Of a stretch of 50,437 bases of DNA, positions 43,674 through 50,437 are shown one piece after another. The position numbers and the translations under genes are program-made. The notes beneath the pieces are model-generated. The model did no database searches and was not told the DNA's origin. It saw only the letters and a program-made list of their open reading frames with translations. Numbering within the stretch: position 1 is the first letter of the stretch; the number at the start of each line of letters is the position of its first letter. The DNA is from an uncultured Eudoraea sp. (GTDB taxonomy: Bacteria; Bacteroidota; Bacteroidia; Flavobacteriales; Flavobacteriaceae): positions 1 to 50,437 of the forward strand of contig NZ_CAMYKG010000018.1 in the NCBI RefSeq assembly GCF_947258925.1, in the 5' to 3' direction.

Positions 43674-44771
43674 TTATTTTCTGATGACTCCGTTGTGCAC
43701 AATTAAAGTTTCATCCGTAATTTGTTCTTCAGTATCCCATTTCAACTCAGTGTCTTTTGTAAGGTGTTTAATAAAATTATACATATTTTTTGCGTACAAT
43801 TCACTTGCATTGGTTGAGACACTTTCCGGCGCAATGCTGGTACCAATTACCTTTACACCATTTACTGTCACTTTTTTATTTAGCTCGCTTATTTCACAAT
43901 TTCCTCCCTGCGCAGCAGCTAAATCTATAATCACAGCTCCGTTTTTCATATTCAGAACTTGTTCTTTAGTGATCAAAATAGGTGATTTCTTTCCGGGAAT
44001 CCCGGCCGTTGTAATTACCAGATCTGCTTTGTAGAGCGACTTATTAACCGCTTCTTTTTGTCTGCGAATATAATCTTCTGAAGCTTCTTTAGCGTAGCCG
44101 GCTTCAGATTCCCCATTGGCTCCTTCAACCATAATAAATTTAGCCCCCAGAGATTCTACCTGCTCCTTGGTTTCCGGTCTTATGTCTGTAGCTTTTACCA
44201 TAGCTCCCAGTCGTTTAGCCGTTGCAATGGCTTGCAAACCTGCTACACCTACACCAAATATCAATACCCGTGCCGGTTTAATTGTACCTGCCGCGGTCAT
44301 CATTAAAGGCAATATCTTTTTCATTTCGTAGGCTCCAAGGATAACAGATTTATAGCCTGCCAAATTACTCTGAGAACTCAAAACATCCATGTCTTGTGCT
44401 CTGGAAATACGGGGTACTGCATCCATGGAAAAAGCCGATGCTCCTTTAGCGGCTATTTTTTCTATTAATTCCGGCTTGGCTTTGTGATAGAGGTGACTAA
44501 TTAAAACATGGTCTTTGGTAACCAATTTTAAGTCTTCTTCATTGAAGGGATTAATTTTTATAAGCATTTGTGCGTCTTTAAAGACAACATCCCGCTTTTC
44601 TATCCTTGCTCCAGCCTCTTTATAAGCTGAATTTTTATATGAAGAAAAGATCCCGGCGTCCTTTTCAACGATTAATTCGAAACCCTTTTCAGTCAATTGC
44701 CTTGCAATTTTTGGAGAAATTGAAACCCGCTTTTCGCCTTTTTGGGTTTCCTTCAATATGCCTATCCTCAT
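43674..44771 (-). CDS. pntAA: NAD(P) transhydrogenase alpha, NAD-binding part
   Basis: The 365-residue soluble subunit (domain I) binds NAD(H). It starts MRIGILKETQKGEKRVSISP. The Rossmann region VLIFGVGVAGLQAIATAKRL is followed by the mobile loop, and QGGNCEISE is present as in PntA and alanine dehydrogenase. It lacks the membrane helices carried by the next gene. First gene of pntAA-pntAB-pntB. Confidence 0.96.
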   Translation of the reverse strand: MRIGILKETQKGEKRVSISPKIARQLTEKGFELIVEKDAGIFSSYKNSAYKEAGARIEKRDVVFKDAQMLIKINPFNEEDLKLVTKDHVLISHLYHKAKPELIEKIAAKGASAFSMDAVPRISRAQDMDVLSSQSNLAGYKSVILGAYEMKKILPLMMTAAGTIKPARVLIFGVGVAGLQAIATAKRLGAMVKATDIRPETKEQVESLGAKFIMVEGANGESEAGYAKEASEDYIRRQKEAVNKSLYKADLVITTAGIPGKKSPILITKEQVLNMKNGAVIIDLAAAQGGNCEISELNKKVTVNGVKVIGTSIAPESVSTNASELYAKNMYNFIKHLTKDTELKWDTEEQITDETLIVHNGVIRK

Positions 44772-45184
44772 ATTTGATTTTGCTTTATTCGCGAATACTA
44801 ACTTTTGGTTATGGACTGTAAATTTAGGGGATTATTAAAAATTAAACTATCTATTCCGGGTTTAGTCTTGAAACAATTTCACTTTGTCATTATCAGATCA
44901 TAGGATATTCCAATTAGAATATCTTCGAATTCTAACACTGCCTGAAAATATGCTATTTTTTTGAATTCTCCACATATCAAATAAAAAGTGTCACGAATAT
45001 AATTTGGTTCCATATAGAGTGCCGGTATTGCCCGGCTGATTAATTTATGCATTTACGGCAAATAGATGGCCTTAGAAGAGTAATAATTCACTTTCACAAC
45101 CCTATAGGTTTGTTTGGCAACAAAAATGCGCTCTACTTTAAAGAAGCTGCTAGTTTTGGCGTTGTATAATTAAAAGCAATATAA
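44772..45184. other. Intergenic region with divergent promoters
   Basis: It is a 413-base AT-rich gap between pntAA (leftward) and the barrel protein (rightward), with no gene seen. The perfect inverted repeat GATATTC-6 bases-GAATATC at 44904-44923 could bind a dimeric regulator. TAGTTTTG, an exact TAnnTTTG match for the -7 box, occurs about 25 bases before the barrel gene start, without a clear -33 partner. Confidence 0.45.
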
Positions 45185-45694
45185 ATGAAGCATATATTTT
45201 TGGTAGTTGTGTTCGCATTGTTTGGGATGGGTTCCTATGCACAAGAAGGCTTAAAGGTTGGATTACACGCAGGTTTACCCATCAATGATTTCAATGATGA
45301 GATAAGCCTGATGGCCGGTTTGGACCTGGGCTATCTTTGGGCCCTGGGAGAAGTAGTGGACCTTGGGGTAAGTACCGGGCTTATTTACGGGTTTAAAGAA
45401 TCCTTTCAATCAGATGAACTGGCAGAAGGACTAACTGATGTTCAATTTGTTCCTTTGGCTGCTTCAGTGCGTATATGGCCTTCTAATTCGTTTTCCTTTG
45501 GTATAGATGGTGGCTATGGGCTTGGTCTTAACAAGGGGAATGAAGGCGGAATATATTACAGACCCATTATCGGGTTCCTGTTAGGGCCCATGACGGAAAT
45601 AAATCTATCTTATACAGGAATACAGTTAGAAAACAGAACCTGGAACACGGTTACCCTTGGTTTCCTGCATACATTCCAGTTTAAAGATTACTAG
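45185..45694 (+). CDS. Outer-membrane beta-barrel protein
   Basis: The 169-residue protein has a signal peptide (to about 19, GMGSYAQ) followed by alternating strands ending TLGFLHTFQFKDY. This is typical of small 8-stranded porin-like barrels (outer-membrane protein beta-barrel family). The function is not known. It converges with the aldo/keto reductase gene, leaving 7 bases between the stops. Confidence 0.85.
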   Translation: MKHIFLVVVFALFGMGSYAQEGLKVGLHAGLPINDFNDEISLMAGLDLGYLWALGEVVDLGVSTGLIYGFKESFQSDELAEGLTDVQFVPLAASVRIWPSNSFSFGIDGGYGLGLNKGNEGGIYYRPIIGFLLGPMTEINLSYTGIQLENRTWNTVTLGFLHTFQFKDY

Positions 45695-45701
45695 ACAGCA
45701 T

Positions 45702-46694
45702 CTAGGCTTTTAGTATGCCTTCTATAGTATGTAATTCTTCCGATGTAAACTCCATTTTATCAAGGATCCCAACAGCATCTTCTATCTGTGCTGCTTTGCT
45801 TGCGCCGATTATTACTGAAGTCACTCTTTTATCCCTTAAAACCCAGGACAGTGCCAATTGCGCCATTTTTTGGCCCCTGGCTTCTGCAATCTCATTCAGC
45901 TTTTTTACCTTATCGATTTTTTCAGGGGTGATGTCAGATGTTTGTAAATAACTATCTGCTTTTGAAGCCCTTGAACCCTCAGGAATACCCCCCAGATATT
46001 TATTGGTTAAGAGCCCCTGGAATAACGGACTGAATACCACAGAGCCTACCCCATTTTTTTCGAGCACGTCCAATAATCCATCCTCTACCCATCTGTTGAA
46101 CATACTATAAGAAGGTTGATGAACCAGGCATGGTGTACCCAGGTCATTCAAAATATCTATTGCCTTCTGCGATTGTTCGGGGTCATAGGAGGAGATTCCC
46201 GCATACAAAGCTTTACCCGACCGTACAATCTGGTCCAGGGCCATCATGGTTTCTTCCAGAGGCGTATTTGGGTCTGGCCTGTGGCTGTAAAAAATATCTA
46301 CATAGTCCAGTCCCAGTCGTTTGAGGCTTTGATCGCAGCTGGCTATCAAATATTTTCGCGACCCCCATTCCCCATATGGACCCGGCCACATGTCATACCC
46401 TGCTTTGGAGGTGATAATCAATTCATCTCTGTATGATTGTAGATCTGACTTTAAAATTTTTCCAAAAGTCTCTTCTGCAGAGCCATAAGGAGGGCCATAA
46501 TTATTGGCAAGGTCAAAATGTGTAATCCCGAGATCAAATGCCCTCAGTACCATATTCCTTCCGTTTTCATAAATATCTACCCCTCCGAAGTTATGCCATA
46601 GGCCCAGGGATATTGCCGGAAGTAATAAACCGCTGTTGCCACAACGGTTGTATTTCATTTTTCTGTACCGATCTTTATTTGCAGAGTATTTCAT
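45702..46694 (-). CDS. Aldo/keto reductase, YghZ/GpR-like
   Basis: This is a 330-residue cytosolic NADPH-dependent reductase. The opening KMKYNRCGNSGLLLPAISLG and LWHNFG is nearly the same as in L-glyceraldehyde-3-phosphate reductase YghZ. Catalytic residues are Asp61, Tyr66, Lys97 and His138. It would reduce small sugar-phosphate aldehydes and methylglyoxal. The Tat lipoprotein gene lies 70 bases upstream in the same direction and could share its transcript. Confidence 0.92.
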   Translation of the reverse strand: MKYSANKDRYRKMKYNRCGNSGLLLPAISLGLWHNFGGVDIYENGRNMVLRAFDLGITHFDLANNYGPPYGSAEETFGKILKSDLQSYRDELIITSKAGYDMWPGPYGEWGSRKYLIASCDQSLKRLGLDYVDIFYSHRPDPNTPLEETMMALDQIVRSGKALYAGISSYDPEQSQKAIDILNDLGTPCLVHQPSYSMFNRWVEDGLLDVLEKNGVGSVVFSPLFQGLLTNKYLGGIPEGSRASKADSYLQTSDITPEKIDKVKKLNEIAEARGQKMAQLALSWVLRDKRVTSVIIGASKAAQIEDAVGILDKMEFTSEELHTIEGILKA

Positions 46695-46764
46695 GTTGGA
46701 TAAACTATTTTTTTGGATAATTTCAGCCTATTTTAAAATTAGTATTTCGTAAAGCTTGTGACTC

Positions 46765-47829
46765 CTATTCGGAAATTCCATGCCCGGTATCAACGGCGGT
46801 TCGTACCTTCTTCCAATCTACTTCCCCCAATAGAGCGCATTCTGCTCCGAGTATGAAACGTTCTGGGGCATCATTAAGAACCGCAGTAACCCGTTGTCTA
46901 ATCTCCTGGTCCGTTCCTGTAAGGATGGGTCCTCTTTTCTCCAATCCACCCATTATTGGTCGCTCACCAAACATGGTATACAGCTCTTTTAGGGGGACTT
47001 TTTTCCCGGCTATAACATCGCTCAAATTTACAATGTGACCCGGATAATCCACAAACGGACTCACATCATCATAGGGGCCTTCATAATCACAAATATGTAA
47101 AACGTTGCAGATACAGCCATCATTTATTTCATTCTGAACCACCATATCTGTTGGTTTTATATAATCCAGAAATATATTGGGATCCTGAAACCTGAAGGCT
47201 TCATTACCCTGGGTAGGTGCCAAAAACCCGTCGACTCCAATTTTTTTACATTCTTTTAAAAAGATCATTACACTTTCCGTAATTATTTCCAAGCCTTTTT
47301 TTACACTTTCAGGATCTTGTTTCAGATGTTCGGTAACCAATTGGCCGGTAACACTATGACCGGCACACATAAACGGGGAATAAAAAGTGGCAATGACCGG
47401 TGCTAACTTCTTACCTTGCCTGACCAGCTCTTTAACTACATAGAGTTGCTTTTCGTAATAGTCTTTCTTATAAAATGGCATATTTACCCAGTCTTCCGGT
47501 TTTTTTATACTATCGATAGCCGGAAACAATGCTTCATACTGGATTTTTATAAAATCCATATCAATAGCCTTAAAATATTCAAGATGTCGGGATACTGCGG
47601 CATCACCCCATTGATATCCTTCGCCAAAATGAACAAAAAACCCGCTGGGGATATAATCCTGTTTTCCAGTAGATGTCAGGAGGTTTAACACTGCTTCTCG
47701 CTTGTCGAAGTTTGGCACTGATTCACAGGAGCCAAGGCTGAAAGCACCCAGGCCGGCAGCATAGGTCCCTGCGGAGATTAATCCCATAGATTTTAGAAAT
47801 TCCCTTCTTTTAGTTGAGTGTATATCCAT
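46765..47829 (-). CDS. Tat-exported lipoprotein of the URO-D/methyltransferase family
   Basis: The 354-residue protein has a twin-Arg leader (KRREFLKSMGL) and a lipobox at LGSC (Cys35). The mature part is a TIM barrel related to uroporphyrinogen decarboxylase and the methylcobamide methyltransferases. It keeps the zinc-type pattern His245-x-Cys247 (LHICD) and Cys331 (GAECAL), with PSGFFVHFGEGYQWG near the start. Relatives act in the cytosol, so export of a folded, cofactor-loaded enzyme through Tat is notable. The substrate is unknown. A cytosolic aldo/keto reductase follows. Confidence 0.85.
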   Translation of the reverse strand: MDIHSTKRREFLKSMGLISAGTYAAGLGAFSLGSCESVPNFDKREAVLNLLTSTGKQDYIPSGFFVHFGEGYQWGDAAVSRHLEYFKAIDMDFIKIQYEALFPAIDSIKKPEDWVNMPFYKKDYYEKQLYVVKELVRQGKKLAPVIATFYSPFMCAGHSVTGQLVTEHLKQDPESVKKGLEIITESVMIFLKECKKIGVDGFLAPTQGNEAFRFQDPNIFLDYIKPTDMVVQNEINDGCICNVLHICDYEGPYDDVSPFVDYPGHIVNLSDVIAGKKVPLKELYTMFGERPIMGGLEKRGPILTGTDQEIRQRVTAVLNDAPERFILGAECALLGEVDWKKVRTAVDTGHGISE

Positions 47830-48135
47830 AGGTCAGACTTTTAAACTAATGAATTATGATGATTGTCTTTTAGATGTACTAAAGATAAGAAGTCCTTGTA
47901 CATTTGACTTCTTTGAGGACCGGAAAATAGAGGATTGACTCAAAAAATAGAATTCAATACTATTTTGAGAGCAGAATAATGAATAACCAGTATTAGCGCA
48001 TATTGCAGAAATTACTATAAATAGAGTACAAATTTTACAAAGGATTCCCGCTACCCAACAGGTCTTAGGATACAGTTAAAATCAAGGAAATGTGATTTTA
48101 AATTAAAGGGTTCAATTGTAAATTTGGTGATAGGC
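47830..48135. other. Intergenic region, 306 bases
   Basis: No gene is seen between the PQQ-like and Tat lipoprotein genes (both leftward). AAGAAGTC (47887-47894) and GACTTCTT (47906-47913) form an 8-bp stem with an 11-base loop, 58 bases upstream of the Tat lipoprotein start. This may be a leader structure or an operator. No T-tract follows. Confidence 0.45.
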
Positions 48136-50076
48136 TTATAGAATAAAACGTTTTATCCTATTGGAGTCATCCTTTAAAAAGACTTCTCCTTCTACCAGAT
48201 CAATAGCATAATTTGGTTTTCTGTTCTTCCCCAGAGGGATACTGCTTTCACTTTCACCGGTATCTTTATTAATTTTTAAAAGCTCAATTCCATTTTTGCT
48301 TTTAGTAAGGACCATACAATAATCTCTGGCCTCTTTGGTGGCTTTAAATCTTTTGTTGGCAGCAGTAAAAGCCATTGCAGCTGCGCTGCCAGCCGATTTC
48401 CCCATATCATTGTAGGCGGTTCCAAGTTTAGCTAATGTTTGTCTTTCAACTGTATTGATGCCTTGTTGGGCTCCTGCCTGTTGTAAAACACCGGAAGTCA
48501 TTGTACTTACTGCAGAAACATAGCCTGCATAAATAGTTCCGGCAAACAGCAATGCCCTTTTCCATCCTTCTTCCCTGGGTGAGGCATAATATTTTTGAAA
48601 TAAGAGTTCACCATTATAATCATACATCGCAAAATTTTGATCAGAACTTAAGAGGATCCCTTTTTCTCTGATTTCTAAAGTATTGGGAGATTCATTTTCA
48701 CTAAATTTTATGGATTCTGTGGCTGCCATTTCTATTGCTCCACTTTCAAGGTTTATAGTTTTTACAGCTCCTGCTTTATAGTCAAAGGCGTATAACTGGC
48801 TCCCGTTTCGATCCACTAATTTATAATGGGTTTTCAGATCTTTGTCCCACAAAAGATCTCCTGTACTTGTATTTACAATATTCATTTCTTCGGCGGTGGC
48901 ATATAGTATTCCATTAACTGTATTAATGGTGTAGCCAACATGGCCTTTAACTTTGATGGTTTTATCAAATGTGAAGAGCCCGTTTTCAGTATCGAGATAA
49001 TTTAAAAAGTGCTTGTCATTTCTGCTGGTGATGACCAACATGCCGTCCTGGGTTGGGGTGTAATCATAGACTCCTCCTTTTATACTTATACCCTTTCCTT
49101 TCTTACCCCAAAGTCCGGCACCGTCTTCCATGGCGTATAGATTTACCCTGGAATTTTGTTTTCCCCTTGGCAGGATCAACAGGTCATTATTTAACCAGTA
49201 TGTTAAACCCAATTCACCTTTAACCTCTATAGGATCATTCCAAAGCAATTCTCCATTCGCAATATTATATGCCCTATATGACGAAGTAAAACTTACAATG
49301 GTATTTCCATTGGAGGACATGGATTGGTTTTCATTTCGCTGTTCTGATCCTATGATAAAATACTCCCCGGATGGATGCATTATAAAATCGAGCTTAATTT
49401 CAACCGATTCAGATGCTGCTTCTGCAACCTCCTTAAGCAGATTGCCAAAAGCGCCCATTTTATTTAGTTGCTGGGCCTCGTCGGAATTATCTATACTCCA
49501 GATAACATCACCTGTTTTAGAATTTATCTTTACATTTTTCAACAAGCTGATGCCTAACAATTCATCTTCATTTAGCTCAACCAGGTCTATTAACTTACCA
49601 AAACTACCTTCTTTACTCCAGCGTACCGAGCCGGTAGCAATGTCAATTGAAAGTGCCATGTCCTCGCCCGACATAGATTTCCCGGCTACCACTATGGCAT
49701 TGGATTGGTAAAGCACAAAATGCTGCTTCACCTTTTTAATACCATGCTCAAAAGAGTTAAAAACCCGCTTTCCGTTGAACAAATTAATTATATACAATCC
49801 CTTCTCTGTCTCAATTTTGGCAAAGGGTGAATTGTCCAGTTCAGAAAATGAAGTTTCACTCAAACGCCCAAATGTTTCATCATTCCAGATCACATCTCCG
49901 CTGTTCGTATCAATCCCGAACAAGCCCGAATCTGTTTGCACTATATAATTACCAAGGGCACTAACTGTCTGCCAATTTACTTCATTGTCAAAAGTTGAGG
50001 TCCATGTTTCTTCAGATTGAGAAAACATGGAAATACTTAGGAAGAGAAATGAGTATGCACTTATTTTTTTAAGCAT
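48136..50076 (-). CDS. PQQ-like beta-propeller protein
   Basis: The 646-residue protein has a signal peptide (to about 20, SMFSQ). It has repeated PQQ-like blade motifs of the form G-x-(V/L)-x-W: GDVIWND, GSVRWSKEG, GDVIWSIDN, GELLWND and GDLLWDKDL. A C-terminal hydrophobic and Ala-rich segment follows (about 505-550). Such propellers act as binding scaffolds or, with PQQ, as dehydrogenases. The metal and PQQ residues of true quinoproteins are not evident. It is probably periplasmic. The flavin oxidase gene upstream is separated by a terminator. Confidence 0.85.
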   Translation of the reverse strand: MLKKISAYSFLFLSISMFSQSEETWTSTFDNEVNWQTVSALGNYIVQTDSGLFGIDTNSGDVIWNDETFGRLSETSFSELDNSPFAKIETEKGLYIINLFNGKRVFNSFEHGIKKVKQHFVLYQSNAIVVAGKSMSGEDMALSIDIATGSVRWSKEGSFGKLIDLVELNEDELLGISLLKNVKINSKTGDVIWSIDNSDEAQQLNKMGAFGNLLKEVAEAASESVEIKLDFIMHPSGEYFIIGSEQRNENQSMSSNGNTIVSFTSSYRAYNIANGELLWNDPIEVKGELGLTYWLNNDLLILPRGKQNSRVNLYAMEDGAGLWGKKGKGISIKGGVYDYTPTQDGMLVITSRNDKHFLNYLDTENGLFTFDKTIKVKGHVGYTINTVNGILYATAEEMNIVNTSTGDLLWDKDLKTHYKLVDRNGSQLYAFDYKAGAVKTINLESGAIEMAATESIKFSENESPNTLEIREKGILLSSDQNFAMYDYNGELLFQKYYASPREEGWKRALLFAGTIYAGYVSAVSTMTSGVLQQAGAQQGINTVERQTLAKLGTAYNDMGKSAGSAAAMAFTAANKRFKATKEARDYCMVLTKSKNGIELLKINKDTGESESSIPLGKNRKPNYAIDLVEGEVFLKDDSNRIKRFIL

Positions 50077-50183
50077 TTTGTGGATATTAAAATTGATGAT
50101 TTGGGTTGAATTGATTCGTGAAATAAAAACGTTACGATACTCAGTTTATTGTTAGCCAAAGGGTTGAGTTTTAAAACAAAAAA

Positions 50184-50219
50184 AAGGGAAGCAAAGTATC
50201 ACGTACTTTATCTTCCCTT
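50184..50219 (-). terminator. Rho-independent terminator of the flavin oxidase gene
   Basis: AAGGGAAG plus AAAGTA (50184-50198) pairs with TACTTT plus CTTCCCTT (50204-50219) around a 5-base loop, with small bulges. On the minus strand it is followed by a long T-run. It lies 64 bases after the oxidase stop. Confidence 0.88.
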
Positions 50220-50282
50220 GATTATCTTTAATCCTTTATTCTTCGAAGTAGTTCCGGAACTAAAGACTATTAAACCTAATCT

Positions 50283-50437
50283 TTATGCTTTAGGCTTTAT
50301 ATTCTGATTTACCCTAAATAAATTGTTGGGGTCGTAGGCTTTTTTAATTTCCGTCAAACGATCGTAATTATGCTTATAACTGGCCTGAACCCTTTCCTGG
50401 CCTTCATCCATCATAAAGTTGGAATATGCTCCCCCTG
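50283..50437 (-). CDS. FAD-linked oxidase C-terminus (BBE type), cut by the window
   Basis: Only the last 51 residues are in the window, reading leftward. YSNFMMDEGQERVQASYKHN and the following YDRLTEIKKAYDPNNLFRVN are the berberine-bridge-enzyme C-terminal domain of FAD-binding oxidoreductases. In that family the Tyr-Asn pair near the start of this block lies by the flavin, and the YDPNNLF motif is nearly universal. The reaction is unknown without the rest of the gene. Confidence 0.9.
   Translation of the reverse strand, partial: GGAYSNFMMDEGQERVQASYKHNYDRLTEIKKAYDPNNLFRVNQNIKPKA

Noticed and set aside
45691..45705. Hairpin CTAGA-5-TCTAG between convergent stops
   Set aside because: A five-base stem is too short to call as a terminator.

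Overview
The window looks like chromosomal DNA of a Flavobacteriaceae-type Bacteroidota. Supporting signs are the moderately AT-rich sequence, weak Shine-Dalgarno signals, many short lipoprotein signals ending in a Cys, two CarboxypepD_reg/TonB-dependent receptors, a FecI/FecR/STN-TonB signalling set, three-gene pntAB, and several families typical of flavobacteria (DUF1080, DUF5367, DUF1772, SMP-30 lipoproteins). I saw no rRNA, tRNA, CRISPR array, insertion sequence or prophage. The genus cannot be fixed from this sequence.

Layout. 1-403: non-coding edge with nested, attC-like inverted repeats. 404-5836: gamma-glutamyltransferase, a DUF1080 lipoprotein, fabD, then a Crp/Fnr regulator followed by a 31-residue membrane peptide and a DUF2892 protein. 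5974-12796: a divergent surface-signalling locus. An ECF sigma factor, a FecR anti-sigma factor and an STN-bearing TonB receptor read rightward. Two acidic lipoproteins built from related beta-rich units, one nested inside another, read leftward. 12848-19506: zinc alcohol dehydrogenase, an EEHP-repeat lipoprotein, a transglutaminase-like lipoprotein, a cytochrome c lipoprotein with a 12-residue-repeat secreted protein, and a second TonB receptor. 19744-28581: an SLC12-like cation-chloride cotransporter, cold-shock protein, SMP-30 lipoprotein, small unknowns, an S41-like/TPR protein, and a DUF1772/NmrA/DUF5367 set with an AraC regulator beside it. 29680-35143: a membrane TPR adenylate cyclase overlapped by a small upstream gene, a GNAT-like protein, an EamA exporter, a TfoX-like protein and an MBL hydrolase. 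35288-41916: a seven-gene TetR/TolC/HlyD/ABC/ABC/permease/permease efflux operon with a perfect 16-bp palindrome just upstream. 41974-44771: transhydrogenase genes. 45185-50437: a barrel protein, aldo/keto reductase, a Tat-type lipoprotein related to URO-D methyltransferases, a PQQ-like propeller protein, and the C-terminus of a BBE-type flavin oxidase cut by the window edge.

How the parts fit together. The strongest candidate for an undescribed system is 5974-12796. The STN domain, FecR and ECF factor form a classic cell-surface signalling relay. The divergently transcribed, Asp-rich, Cys-paired lipoproteins are plausible outputs or surface ligand binders. Secondary candidates are the 12-residue-repeat/cytochrome pair, the EEHP lipoprotein, the exported URO-D-like protein and the Crp-linked micropeptide.
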